This document shows positions 27,040-36,577 of a stretch of DNA of 64,000 bases, in pieces. How positions within the stretch are numbered: the stretch's first letter is position 1; every line of letters begins with the position of its first letter. The notes beneath the pieces are model-generated. The model was given only the letters and a program-made list of their open reading frames with translations. It was not told where the DNA came from and searched no databases. The position numbers and the translations under genes were made by a program. The DNA is from JAUHXS01 sp965213575 (GTDB lineage: Bacteria; Bacteroidota; Bacteroidia; Chitinophagales; JAUHXS01), in the NCBI GenBank assembly GCA_965213575.1, contig CBDBZN010000020.1:62001-126000 (forward strand), read 5' to 3'.

Positions 27040-28068
27040 ATGAGTCTCCATAATCGTATCGATAAGAAAATTCTAAAAGATCTATTAAAAAGCGAACAAA
27101 AGTCACGAATTACCTTCTCTTTTTATAAATATACATCTATAAAAGATCCTTATTTATTCAGAGACGAATTATATAGAAAATGGGAAGCATTAGAAGTATA
27201 TGGAAGAGCTTATGTAGCAACAGAAGGTATTAATGCACAATTGAGCGTGCCCGGCGAGCTGCTTGAAACTTTTAAAAAAGATTTATATAAAACTGATTTT
27301 TTAAATAAGGTTAGGCTCAACATAGCTGTTGAAGATAATGGAAAATCTTTTTATAAGCTTAAAATTAAAGTTCGATCTAAAATTGTAGCAGACGGATTGG
27401 AAGATGATTCTTTCGATGCAGCGAAAAGCGGTATTCATTTAAATGCAGCAGCATTTAATGAATTGACAGATAAAGAAGAAACGATCGTAGTAGATATGCG
27501 TAACCATTATGAAAGCGAGGTGGGCTATTTTGATAAAGCTATTCGCCCCGATGTAGATACTTTCAGGGAGTCTTTGCCAAAAGTAAAAGAACTATTATCA
27601 AAAAATAAAGATAATCCTATCGTGATGTATTGCACAGGAGGCATTCGGTGTGAAAAGGCAAGTGCTTATTTAAAACATAACGGATTTAATAATGTTTATC
27701 AATTAGAAGGGGGTATCATTCAATACGCTCAAACTGTTCAAAAAGATCAGCTGCCTAATAAATTTAAAGGCAAGAATTTTGTTTTTGATGAACGCTTAGG
27801 AGAGAAAATAAGCGAGGAAGTAATCAGTCATTGCCATCAATGTGACGCTCCTTGTGACACACACACTAACTGCATAAATGAAGCATGCCACTTATTATTT
27901 ATCCAATGCCCAGAATGTGCAAAAAAATATGATAGCTGCTGCTCTATGGATTGCAGTGATTTTATAAAATTACCTTTGGAGCAACAAAAAGAACTCAGAA
28001 AAGGCAAAAAAAAACAGCAGAATATTTTTAAGAAAGGGCGGTCAGAAAAATTGAAATTCAAGCAATAA
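27040..28068 (+). CDS. trhO: tRNA uridine(34) hydroxylase TrhO, rhodanese domain
   Basis: 342 residues from the ATG at 27040. The N-terminal part (FYKYTSIKDP, GRAYVATEGINAQLSVPG) is the acylphosphatase-like domain of the UPF0176/YceA family. The rhodanese domain (about 125-225) has the active-site loop YCTGGIRCEKASAYL. A C-terminal cysteine-rich region follows (HCHQCDAPCDTHTNC, CPECAKKYDSCCSMDC). The protein introduces the 5-hydroxy group on uridine 34 of certain tRNAs in an oxygen-dependent reaction. A longer frame from GTG 26977 begins before the predicted promoter and was rejected. The gene converges on bcp with only 4 bp between the two stops. Confidence 0.92.
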   Translation: MSLHNRIDKKILKDLLKSEQKSRITFSFYKYTSIKDPYLFRDELYRKWEALEVYGRAYVATEGINAQLSVPGELLETFKKDLYKTDFLNKVRLNIAVEDNGKSFYKLKIKVRSKIVADGLEDDSFDAAKSGIHLNAAAFNELTDKEETIVVDMRNHYESEVGYFDKAIRPDVDTFRESLPKVKELLSKNKDNPIVMYCTGGIRCEKASAYLKHNGFNNVYQLEGGIIQYAQTVQKDQLPNKFKGKNFVFDERLGEKISEEVISHCHQCDAPCDTHTNCINEACHLLFIQCPECAKKYDSCCSMDCSDFIKLPLEQQKELRKGKKKQQNIFKKGRSEKLKFKQ

Positions 28069-28072
28069 TTCC

Positions 28073-28543
28073 CTAACCTGCCATTGCCAAAGTCTTTAAT
28101 ATCTGATCTGTGTGATCATCAGTTTTTACTTTCGTAAAAATCTTTTCTATTTTACCATCTTCATCAATTACAAAAGTGACCCGGTGAGTACCTTCATAGG
28201 TTTTACCCATAAACTTCTTCTCACCAAACACGTTGTAATCATTAACAATTTTCTTATCCTCATCTACTAAAAGATCAAACGGCAAGTCATATTTATCAAT
28301 AAATTTTTGATGTGACTTTTCATCATCAATACTTACACCTAATACTACAAACCCTTTATCTTGAAGTGAGGCATGATTATCTCTTAGATTACATGCTTGC
28401 TTAGTACAACCGGGCGTGTCATCTTTAGGATAGAAATATAAAATTACTTTTTGGCCTCTGAAATCACTAAGTGATACTGTTTCCCCCTGTTGATTTTTAG
28501 CTTTAATATCAGGTGCTTTATCTCCTTCTTTTAATTTAGTCAT
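28073..28543 (-). CDS. bcp: Thioredoxin-dependent peroxiredoxin, BCP family
   Basis: 156 residues from the ATG at 28541-28543. YPKDDTPGCTKQACNLRDN contains the peroxidatic Cys and, five residues later, the resolving Cys of atypical 2-Cys BCP enzymes. Further family marks are LGVSIDDEKSHQKFIDKY and RVTFVIDEDGKIEKI. The enzyme reduces hydrogen peroxide and lipid hydroperoxides in the cytoplasm with thioredoxin. The frame extends upstream to 28597 but that part overlaps the end of the peptidase gene, so the internal ATG is preferred. Confidence 0.93.
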   Translation of the reverse strand: MTKLKEGDKAPDIKAKNQQGETVSLSDFRGQKVILYFYPKDDTPGCTKQACNLRDNHASLQDKGFVVLGVSIDDEKSHQKFIDKYDLPFDLLVDEDKKIVNDYNVFGEKKFMGKTYEGTHRVTFVIDEDGKIEKIFTKVKTDDHTDQILKTLAMAG

Positions 28544-28547
28544 AATT

Positions 28548-30348
28548 TTATCTTTTAAACTTAATAGATAATAAATTAGCGTTTTTCCTCTCGTCATACA
28601 CTTCTACTTTTAACACATGTTCTCCGGGAGTAACTCGCTCGTCAAAATAATAAATGATCTTATTTTGCTTCTGGTCATATTCAAATAACACCCATTTCCC
28701 ATCAATTGTTCCTGTATATGAGTCTATCCCTGATAAGTTATCCTTTATAATGATTTGTATGGATTTCTCCCGGCTCATGTCTTTTCCGTTAATGATATTA
28801 ACAGGTATTATTGTCGGGGAAACCGTATCTATCATAACTATATATTTACCAAATTCTCGTGACCTTGATTTTACAAATCCATCTTCAAAACTGCCCCCTT
28901 TCGCTACTAAATCTTGATCATAATCATAATAAGCGATGAGTAATTTATCCGCATATTTACCAGCATACTCATTTGCTTTAATAGCTATATCAAAATATTT
29001 ATGAATAGGCGTACCGGTATTGTGTAGATGATGAACGTCGGACATAATATTTTTACCTCGCCCGTCGGTTTTTTTATAGGTGAAGAACAGATCTTCATAA
29101 AAAGCATCAGCAGGAAAGTCTATGATAATGTCTTCTCGTTTAAAAGTATTAGACCTTTTATATTGAAAATAGTTTTCTGTAATTTCATTATTAGCTTCCG
29201 GAAGCGATTCAGCAGAAGATTGTATATAAAATTCAAGCCTGGTAGCATTATTAAATGCATCTTTAGCTATGAACAAAATATGATGGGTGCTATCATCTCG
29301 GAAATTAACTACGCCTTCTTCTTTCACCTCTTTATAAAGATTTAATTTATTACCGGGTAATACAAATGTGTGGTGATAATTACGTTTTTTGGCCACCCGC
29401 TCTGCATAATCAATCTGAGCATGAACATAACGAGTTTCATAAAAACTGAATTTCCCCATCTCATAATCATAATATTTTTCATTGTCTACAAACAATTCCA
29501 GGCTGTAAATACCATTATGGTTAGGGCTATTGTTCATAATATCAAATGTATTGAGAGAAAATCCTATTCTGCCGTGCGCAGTGAGTTTAGGAGTAACAGG
29601 TAATTTATACTCTCCACTTTTAATTTGGATTGGTGTGATATTAATTTTTTTATTTTTACCATTGATATAACTTTTGTTATTCATGGGATAGATCATCAAA
29701 CCGCTAATTATAGGAGATAGATTATCTTTAATATCAAAATTAAAAAGAGCCGGATTGATGGTTTCCTGAGTATAGGCATCTCTGATCTCAAAATGTAAAT
29801 GAGGGCCTTGGCTAGAACCCGAGTTACCGGAAAAACCTATAGTATCACCTTTTTGAACGCTAAATTGATCCTTTTTAGGAAAAATCTCAACGCTGAATGA
29901 TTCTTCTCGATATTGAATTAATTTTATATAATTTGCCAACACATCATAATAGCCCTCTAAGTGTGCATACACACTTACATATCCATTAGGATGGGTAATA
30001 TATAATGCATTTCCATATCCATAAGGTAGAAACTTTTGCACGGGAAACATATCCATCTTCTATGGCTATTACCGGATGTCCGGTTTCACTATTGGTTTTA
30101 ATATCTAATCCCGCATGAAAATGATTCATTCGTGGTTCTCCAAAAGTCCCTGCTAATAGTAAGGGCAAATGCAAGGGAGCAGCAAAGTTAACTTGATCAT
30201 AAGGTAATTGAAACCTTTGCTGCTTCGGAGTGGGCGTGGCCGCTACAACATTTGGTATAGGCTTCTCAACCGCAAATGGTGTAAGCAATTTGTATCCGAA
30301 GATATAAATTGATAATCCTATGGCAAATATGACGAGGATTTTCTTCAT
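28548..30348 (-). pseudogene. M23-family peptidase, frameshifted
   Basis: The N-terminal part starts at 30348 with a membrane or signal segment (MKKILVIFAIGLSIYIFGYK). It reaches the LytM core (FGEPRMNHFHAGLDIKTNSE, GHPVIAIEDGYVSRAKVS) before leaving frame, and closes at 29986. The rest of the core (PYGYGNALYITHPNGYVSVY, GPHLHFEIRD) continues in another frame to 28548. Removing a single A near 30024-30030 joins them as VSPYGYGNALYITHPNG, the usual family sequence, so one inserted base is the lesion. The zinc motifs (HxxxD and HLHFE) are all present across the break. M23 enzymes cut peptidoglycan cross-links. The remaining 400 residues are an extended beta-rich C-terminal region. Either a recent pseudogene or a base-calling error. 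Confidence 0.82.
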
Positions 30349-30354
30349 TCACCC

Positions 30355-31065
30355 TTAAAAATTAGGTTTTAATTGGTATTCGCTGTAAAATTTATTGATG
30401 TGATCAACCGCTTCGTCAAGGTCATCAGTGATCAATACCAGATCCATATCTTCCGGACTTATATTTTGCTCTCTTAATAGCATAGTCTCATCTATCCAGT
30501 CCATCAAGCCTCTCCAATAAGCCTCACCTATTAATACAATAGGAAATTTATGGATTTTTTCTGTTTGGATTAAAGTCAATGCTTCAAAAAGCTCATCTAA
30601 TGTTCCATAACCACCGGGCAATACTACAAAGCCTTGGGCATACTTCATAAACATCACTTTTCTTACAAAGAAATACCTAAAGTCAAATAATTTGTCCGGG
30701 TCAATATATTCATTAGAATGTTGCTCCATAGGCAGGTCAATGCATAATCCTACTGATTTTCCGTTAGCTTTTTTTGCCCCTTTATTCGCAGCTTCCATAA
30801 TACCGGGCCCTCCTCCGCTGATGATCCCATATCCTTCTTTGCTCAATTTGTAAGCGATATCGACACCTTGCTTATAATATGGATTTTTTTCTTTTGTTCT
30901 GGCAGAGCCAAATATAGATACACATGGCCCAATCTCACTTAATTTATCAAACCCCTCTACAAATTCAGACATTATTTTAAATATCTGCCACGATGATCTC
31001 GCTTGCATTTCCATCCAAGGTTTAGAGGCGGTAGGTGGTGTAGTGGATTGCTTCTTCTTACTCAT
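30355..31065 (-). CDS. LOG family protein (nucleotide 5'-monophosphate phosphoribohydrolase type)
   Basis: 236 residues with the family's two signatures: ISGGGPGIMEAANKGAKKAN near residue 78 and VVLPGGYGTLDELFEALTLI near 148. LOG proteins cleave the N-glycosidic bond of nucleoside monophosphates; plant homologues release active cytokinin. The first 25 residues are a polar extension. The start overlaps the upstream symporter gene by 8 bp, so the two are probably co-translated. The frameshifted M23 peptidase begins 6 bp downstream of this stop. Confidence 0.88.
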   Translation of the reverse strand: MSKKKQSTTPPTASKPWMEMQARSSWQIFKIMSEFVEGFDKLSEIGPCVSIFGSARTKEKNPYYKQGVDIAYKLSKEGYGIISGGGPGIMEAANKGAKKANGKSVGLCIDLPMEQHSNEYIDPDKLFDFRYFFVRKVMFMKYAQGFVVLPGGYGTLDELFEALTLIQTEKIHKFPIVLIGEAYWRGLMDWIDETMLLREQNISPEDMDLVLITDDLDEAVDHINKFYSEYQLKPNF

Positions 31066-32524
31066 ACTTTCTTATTTCTTTTTTTCCTGATCTTGAGATA
31101 ATATATAATCCTACAAAAGTAAGCAAACCATTCAATATAAGCAGCTCAAATCCGAATTCGTATCCATTTAACCACTTTGTCGAATTATCGCTCACTATAT
31201 AACATATTACAGGCATTATTAAACATACGATAGGTACCCAACTGTCTTTAACAGATCTTTTGGTAAATATACCGAAGAAGAACAAGCCCAAGAGAGGACC
31301 ATAAGTATAGGTTACTGCTTTAAATAACGCTAAGATCACACTTTCTTTATTAATAACCGTAAAAAGCAATATTAACAAAAATAGTATTAAAGAAAATCCA
31401 ATATGTATAGCATACCTTTTACGAGGTTTCAACGTATTTTCTTTTCCTTCATATCCTAAAATGTCCACGCAAAATGAAGTCGTTAAAGCAGTAAGGGCAG
31501 AATCAGCACTGGAATAAGCTGCGGCAATTAATCCGATAAAAAACATACCTCCGGTTAAAAGACCTAAATGGTTTTTCGCTATTAGAGGATAGAGTAAGTC
31601 CGTTCGCTCAGGAATGGCCAATCCTTTAGCATTCATATAAATATACAGAGCAGCCCCTAGTGAAAGAAAAAGCAAATGAACTAATACCAGCGTTCCATTA
31701 AACCAGTGCATGTTTTTCTGAGCCTCTTTGATGTTTCTACAACTCAGGTTTTTTTGCATCAAATCTTGATCTAACCCGGTCATGGCTATAGCAATAAAAA
31801 CGCCACCAAAGAAATATTTAGGAAAGAAAAGCGGTAGTTTATAATCATTTAGATAAAATATCTTGCTATAATCACTAGCAGCTACTTGCTCAAAAAGTTC
31901 AGTAAAACTCAAGCCCAAATTATCTGCAATAGTATAAATTGTGATCACTACCGCAAACAACATACAAAAAGTTTGAAGTGTATCTGTCCAGATAACTGTT
32001 TTGATTCCGCTTCTATAGGTGTACAACCAAATTAATAAAATAGATATCGCACTGGTGGCCCAAATAGGAATCCCTATTTCATTAAAAACAAATTCTTGTA
32101 AAATCAATACTACTAAATAAAGCCGAAAAGCAGCTCCAATACTTCTGGATAACAAAAAAAAGAAAGCGCCTGTTTTGTGAGAAAAATATCCTAACCGGTT
32201 ACCTAAATAACCATAAATCGAGGTGAGATTCATTTTGTAATATATAGGCATAAGTACTAAGGCAATGAAAAGATATCCGATGACATAACCCAATGCCATC
32301 TGCATATATGCAAACCCACTGCTGCCCACCCAGCCGGGTATGGAAACAAAAGTAACACCTGATAAAGACACGCCTATCATACCAAATGCGACAATATACC
32401 AAGGTGATTGCTTGTCACCTAAGAAAAAAGAGGTATTGCTGCTTCCTTTACTTGTCAAATAAGATATTAAAATCAAAAGTGCAAAATATCCGATAACACA
32501 GGATAAAATAAAGGTAGATGTCAT
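31058..32524 (-). CDS. Sodium:solute symporter family transporter
   Basis: 488 residues with about 13 membrane helices in the LeuT-like arrangement. Diagnostic stretches are GDKQSPWYIVAFGMIGVSLS GVTFVSIPGWVGSSGFAYMQ near the N-terminus, MTGLDQDLMQKNLSCRNIKE and IAAAYSSADSALTALTTSFC. Such carriers import sugars, amino acids, sialic acid or other solutes with sodium; the substrate cannot be told from sequence. It overlaps the LOG-family gene downstream by 8 bp. Confidence 0.87.
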   Translation of the reverse strand: MTSTFILSCVIGYFALLILISYLTSKGSSNTSFFLGDKQSPWYIVAFGMIGVSLSGVTFVSIPGWVGSSGFAYMQMALGYVIGYLFIALVLMPIYYKMNLTSIYGYLGNRLGYFSHKTGAFFFLLSRSIGAAFRLYLVVLILQEFVFNEIGIPIWATSAISILLIWLYTYRSGIKTVIWTDTLQTFCMLFAVVITIYTIADNLGLSFTELFEQVAASDYSKIFYLNDYKLPLFFPKYFFGGVFIAIAMTGLDQDLMQKNLSCRNIKEAQKNMHWFNGTLVLVHLLFLSLGAALYIYMNAKGLAIPERTDLLYPLIAKNHLGLLTGGMFFIGLIAAAYSSADSALTALTTSFCVDILGYEGKENTLKPRKRYAIHIGFSLILFLLILLFTVINKESVILALFKAVTYTYGPLLGLFFFGIFTKRSVKDSWVPIVCLIMPVICYIVSDNSTKWLNGYEFGFELLILNGLLTFVGLYIISRSGKKEIRKYE

Positions 32525-32618
32525 TTGATTTTAATTATATTTTTAAGAATTTTAAAAATAAGCACTTCCGTATAGATATAAAACCTTACTTATCTACACA
32601 CACAGAAATATAATTTTA

Positions 32619-34049
32619 TTATTCCTTTTTTCTATACAAATTATATTTTTGAGTTGACAGCTCTATCAGGTTATACTGGCTTGATACAACAGGATTAGAT
32701 TTTTCATTTATATAAAAAGTATTGTCGGCTGAATAGTCCAGGCTAATATCATTATACCGCACCATATAAGTCTGCAAACCCCAATCATCCCACATATATT
32801 TTGGGATAGAAACAGCTGAATGAGGAGGAATAATCTCACCAAACAAATAAATATCATGCAATGCTTCTGCATCTCTGCTTGTTTTACCAACCTGAGCAAT
32901 AGAGATTCCCATAACCAACACGAATAAAATTAGTGATGTATACTGCCAGATTTTAAAACCCGCATGTTGTAAATTGATGTTATCTATAAGCCTTACAATC
33001 ACCGGAGCAGCTAAAATGGCTAAAGCTATTGCAAAATAAGGCAAAGAAGGGGTTAGATAAAAACCTTTCTGCACCAGCGTTAGCATAAGCGGAGTGGCAG
33101 CAAACAATCCCATTAATAAAAAGAAAAATATATATTTTTTCCGTGCCTCTATCAGCCCTATCTCTTTATATTTTAATTTGCCAAAAAGGAATAAACCTCC
33201 TGCAATCAGCATGGAAGGAAGGAGTTCTTGGGCAAGCCGTATTAAGCTGTACATCCTATTCCCGGTGGTGTGTTGTTGGACAATTCGATGAAGCAGCCTA
33301 TTGTTAAAATAAGTTGATAAACTTTTAAAAGCATCATCATTTAATAATATCAATCCATATATAATTACAATTGTAGTAAACACAAAAAGGGAGTAGATTA
33401 TCATTTGCTTAAACGATATCTTCTTAGTCGCCAACCAATATGCGAATATAATTGTCAATGTAAAAAAACCGGGAATACCCTTTGCAAATGAAGCGAGAAA
33501 AGTAGCTACAGCAGATAATAAAAGCCACATGTATTGCTTATGATTTTGCTTCATAGCTTTCATACCCCAAAACACTGCAAACAAATTAAAAGCTCCCATA
33601 GTATTCTCTTGCATATTATGCCGAAATGCCCAATGAGCAACCGGAATAATAATCCATAATATTATGGGAAACCAAGCTAACGATTTTAGCCGCTCATTTT
33701 CTTGGAAAATCAGTCTCCAGATCAACACTATAAGCGTTGCATTTATAAAAGCTGTAAGCAGCGAATATATACGTTCAGTATACATCGAATTGCCCAGTAT
33801 TTTAAAAAATATTGCTTGAATACCAAAAGCCAAAGGAGGATGTTCGTGAAAAGTTTTTAAACCTGCCAAACCATTTTTACTAAATATTGGAAACCAGAAA
33901 CTACCGATATCATTGCCCAAATTTTTAGCTACGGAGGTATATAACACGCCGTCCATAAACATACCATCTTGAATGAGGATAGGAACTATTAATCCAATAA
34001 TCAAAGCCAATGTAAATATCCAAAATGGCTGATGGGCTGTTTTGATCAT
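32619..34049 (-). CDS. Family 39-type (ArnT/PMT-like) membrane glycosyltransferase
   Basis: 476 residues with about 11 membrane helices. The first luminal loop holds QDGMFMDGVLY and later FHEHPPLAFGIQAI, the acidic and HxHPP-like motifs typical of GT-C transferases that use lipid-linked sugars. The 80-residue C-terminal region is soluble. The likely site of action is the periplasmic face of the inner membrane, on lipid A, glycans or proteins; the acceptor is unknown. Its start is followed upstream by the 163/164-bp repeat array. Confidence 0.75.
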   Translation of the reverse strand: MIKTAHQPFWIFTLALIIGLIVPILIQDGMFMDGVLYTSVAKNLGNDIGSFWFPIFSKNGLAGLKTFHEHPPLAFGIQAIFFKILGNSMYTERIYSLLTAFINATLIVLIWRLIFQENERLKSLAWFPIILWIIIPVAHWAFRHNMQENTMGAFNLFAVFWGMKAMKQNHKQYMWLLLSAVATFLASFAKGIPGFFTLTIIFAYWLATKKISFKQMIIYSLFVFTTIVIIYGLILLNDDAFKSLSTYFNNRLLHRIVQQHTTGNRMYSLIRLAQELLPSMLIAGGLFLFGKLKYKEIGLIEARKKYIFFFLLMGLFAATPLMLTLVQKGFYLTPSLPYFAIALAILAAPVIVRLIDNINLQHAGFKIWQYTSLILFVLVMGISIAQVGKTSRDAEALHDIYLFGEIIPPHSAVSIPKYMWDDWGLQTYMVRYNDISLDYSADNTFYINEKSNPVVSSQYNLIELSTQKYNLYRKKE

Positions 34050-34110
34050 TAACTGTAAAAGTAGGCAAACTTATAATATTTACAATTTGAAAATAAGGAG
34101 TAAAGAATTT

Positions 34111-34524
34111 TAAATTTCAGTGAGCGGGTGACTCCGTTGTTTATTCCACTAAACTTATTTTGCTTCCTACTCGATGTTAGCAGTCACCCGATCACTATTT
34201 AGCTGTTCGTTACAAGCTTCATGAAATTTAATATTTATGATTTACGAAGTACGATTTGGTTAATTTTGAATTGTAAATTTCAGTGAGCGGGTGACTCCGT
34301 TGTTTTATTCCACTAAACTTATTTTGCTTCCTACTCGATGTTAGCAGTCACCCGATCACTATTTAGCTGTTCGTTACAAGCTTCATGAAATTTAATATTT
34401 ATGATTTACGAAGTACGATTTGGTTAATTTTGAATTGTAAATTTCAGTGAGCGGGTGACTCCGTTGTTTTTTCCACTAAACTTATTCTGCTTCCTACTCG
34501 ATATTAGCAGTCACCCGATCACTA
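34111..34524. repeat. Tandem repeat array (163/164-bp units, 2.5 copies) with internal inverted repeats
   Basis: Copy 1 (34111-34273), copy 2 (34274-34437) and a partial copy 3 (34438-34524) are almost identical; copies 1 and 2 differ by a single T. Each copy begins with AGTGAGCGGGTGACT, which pairs with AGTCACCCGATCACT about 48 bases later (14 of 15 positions), giving three large hairpins separated by two identical spacers. The array occupies most of the 498-bp gap between the glycosyltransferase and barrel-protein genes. No coding frame is present. Confidence 0.93.
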
Positions 34525-34547
34525 ATAAGTAATTTGATATCACGAAA

Positions 34548-35180
34548 TCACCACTCCGGGCAAGCCCAATAGTTGTATTTTCCTATTTTACGTTCTTTGG
34601 GGCCTCGGCCCCTCTTTTTAGGAGGGTAAAAGGAAAACTGTAATCCTAAGGTAACTGCTACTTCTTTAAAGTTTGTGTAGTAGCGAATATCTGAAAACAC
34701 ATTCATATACGGATTTAAATAGTTCCTTCCTCCAGCACCAATATTAAACCCATGAAATCCTGCCGGGCCTGCGGGAATAGCATTGCCGTTGCCATCCAAG
34801 TTTCTGCTGTTGATCCAATATTCATAGGAGTAACCGCCAAAAATATACAAGTCTAAAAAGAACTCTTCATTTGCATATTCATAGAAATATAAGTTAATAT
34901 TTAAGTCTGTATAATACTCTTGAAAACCATTTAACTTATCCTTAGTTGTATAATAATTTCCTTGCAAGGAAACCTCTACATCAGGAAATATAGGCACATC
35001 TAATCTCACATGTGGAGCCAATTGTCCTAAGTCGCGATTATAGATGCCCCCAACGCCCAGGTGAAATATTGGCCAGTCGTTTTGAGCAGAAACCTTTGCA
35101 AGTGGTGTTATATAAATTATAAACGTTAGTAAGATATAAAGTATGAGTTTCAAACTAATGCTATTATTAAGATTTTTCAC
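34548..35180 (-). CDS. Predicted outer-membrane beta-barrel protein
   Basis: 210 residues with a long signal peptide ending near KVSAQ (residue 33). The mature part alternates polar and aromatic residues in strand-like segments: FHLGVGGIYNRDLG, PHVRLDVPIF, VEVSLQGNYYTTK, YYTDLNINLYFYEY, FFLDLYIFGGYSYEYW, FNIGAGGRNYLNPYMNVFSD, VTLGLQFSFYP. A basic tail (PPKKRGRGPKERKIGKYNYW) follows the last strand. The pattern fits a small eight-strand barrel. No family name recognised; the function is unknown. Confidence 0.65.
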   Translation of the reverse strand: MKNLNNSISLKLILYILLTFIIYITPLAKVSAQNDWPIFHLGVGGIYNRDLGQLAPHVRLDVPIFPDVEVSLQGNYYTTKDKLNGFQEYYTDLNINLYFYEYANEEFFLDLYIFGGYSYEYWINSRNLDGNGNAIPAGPAGFHGFNIGAGGRNYLNPYMNVFSDIRYYTNFKEVAVTLGLQFSFYPPKKRGRGPKERKIGKYNYWACPEW

Positions 35181-35245
35181 TTTGACCTCTGATAGAAGGG
35201 AAGATTATAACGAATATCCTTGCTCTTTATTCCGTAACATGATGG

Positions 35246-36253
35246 CTAATTGAGATATTTATTTATATCAATATCAAGCCACTCTGCTGCAGCATTACAA
35301 AATATATCTGCTACTACATCCGGAGCTAAATTCATATCTTCAATATATTTCCCGATTTCTAAATCACCTAACGGAAAAGGATAATCTGAACCCAGGCAAA
35401 CTCTTTTTGAGCCTTGCATTTTTAGAATATATTCTAACAAAAGCGGATCGTGCGTAATGGAGTCAACCCAAAACTTTCCTATATATTCTCTAGGATTTTT
35501 GTTATTATCTATGGCGACTAAGTCCGGCCTGCAGTTAAACCCATGTTCAATCCGGCCAATAGTAGGCAAGAAAGACCCACCCGCATGAGAGAAACAAACT
35601 CTCAGCTCAGGAAATTTTTCAAATATACCTCCAAAAATCATAGAGCAAGCAGCCCTGGAAGTCTCTGCAGGCATACTCACCAACCATGGCAACCAATATC
35701 TTTCGATATCCGGTTTTCCCATCATATTCCAAGGATGGACCATTATAGCCATTCCCAATTCTTCACATGCTTGGTAAACAGGATAAAACTGTTTTTCATT
35801 TAAGTTGAGATTATTAATATTCGATCCTATCTGAATGCCTTTCATTCCTATCTCCTTACATCGTTCCAGCTCCTTCACCGCCAAATCAGCATCATGCATG
35901 GGAAGTGTAGCTAATCCTATGTAATTTTTCGGATGTTTATTTACTGTTTCGATAATATTATCATTCAAAAACTGAGATATTTCTAAACAATCTTTAGGCT
36001 TTGCCCAATAAGAGAATAATACCGGGATGGTGCAAATAACTTGTACCTGTGTGTTGAATTTGGTATATTCTTTAATTCGGACTTCTGCATCCCAACAATT
36101 TTCATTGATCTCTCTAAAAAACTTACCTCCTTGCATCATGTTGGCATAATGAGGCCTGTGATGCTTTAAATCAATGAATCCATCATACCCGAACTTATCT
36201 GCCCAACGAGGAAGCGTTTCGGGAATAATATGAGTATGCATGTCTATTTTCAC
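35246..36253 (-). CDS. acmsd: 2-amino-3-carboxymuconate-6-semialdehyde decarboxylase
   Basis: 335 residues, almost exactly the length of the animal and bacterial ACMSD enzymes, with close motif agreement along its length. Zinc ligands are in MKIDMHTHIIPE (His6, His8), MVHPWN, FSHAGGSF and LGSDYPFPLGDLE. Other shared stretches are RENCWD-like INENCWDAEVRIKEY, PVLFSYWAKPKD and WLPWLVSMPAETSRAACSMI. It removes the carboxyl group of the kynurenine-pathway intermediate ACMS, diverting tryptophan breakdown away from quinolinate and NAD. No other kynurenine-pathway gene is visible in the window. Confidence 0.9.
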   Translation of the reverse strand: MKIDMHTHIIPETLPRWADKFGYDGFIDLKHHRPHYANMMQGGKFFREINENCWDAEVRIKEYTKFNTQVQVICTIPVLFSYWAKPKDCLEISQFLNDNIIETVNKHPKNYIGLATLPMHDADLAVKELERCKEIGMKGIQIGSNINNLNLNEKQFYPVYQACEELGMAIMVHPWNMMGKPDIERYWLPWLVSMPAETSRAACSMIFGGIFEKFPELRVCFSHAGGSFLPTIGRIEHGFNCRPDLVAIDNNKNPREYIGKFWVDSITHDPLLLEYILKMQGSKRVCLGSDYPFPLGDLEIGKYIEDMNLAPDVVADIFCNAAAEWLDIDINKYLN

Positions 36254-36284
36254 TAAATATAATTATTGATCTAACAAAGCAAAG

Positions 36285-36515
36285 TTAGTTATTCGATTTT
36301 AAATTTTCAGGCACCGGATCATACCCGCTCCCACCCCAAGGATGACATTTGGCTATTCTTTTCAACCCTAACCACATTCCTTTTATTATTCCCCATTCTT
36401 GTATGGCCTTTATCATGTAATTTGAGCACGTAGGAGTGTATCGACAATTTTGTGGCAATAATGGAGAAATAACCCATTGATAAATTTTAATTAAAAAGAT
36501 AAAAAATCTGCTCAT
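36285..36515 (-). CDS. yidD: Membrane protein insertion efficiency factor YidD
   Basis: 76 residues from the ATG at 36513-36515. The family signature is complete: IKIYQWVISPLLPQNCRYTP, then TCSNYMIKAIQEWG and RIAKCHPWGGSGYDPVP, with three conserved cysteines. The protein assists YidC-dependent membrane protein insertion. The frame extends upstream to 36575, but those residues are not conserved. It is 31 bp upstream of the ACMSD start and diverges from mgtC. Confidence 0.95.
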   Translation of the reverse strand: MSRFFIFLIKIYQWVISPLLPQNCRYTPTCSNYMIKAIQEWGIIKGMWLGLKRIAKCHPWGGSGYDPVPENLKSNN

Positions 36516-36577
36516 TATATATGATTCTTCACTAAAATAAGTATTTATTTGGAATACTTTTTGCTGTAACTCCAAAC

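Noticed and set aside
27992..28068. Antisense frame overlapping the end of trhO
   Set aside because: It mirrors the Lys-rich and Cys-rich C-terminus of TrhO and has no features of its own.
34111..34524. CRISPR array
   Set aside because: Units are 163/164 bp, spacers are identical rather than unique, and no cas genes are present.
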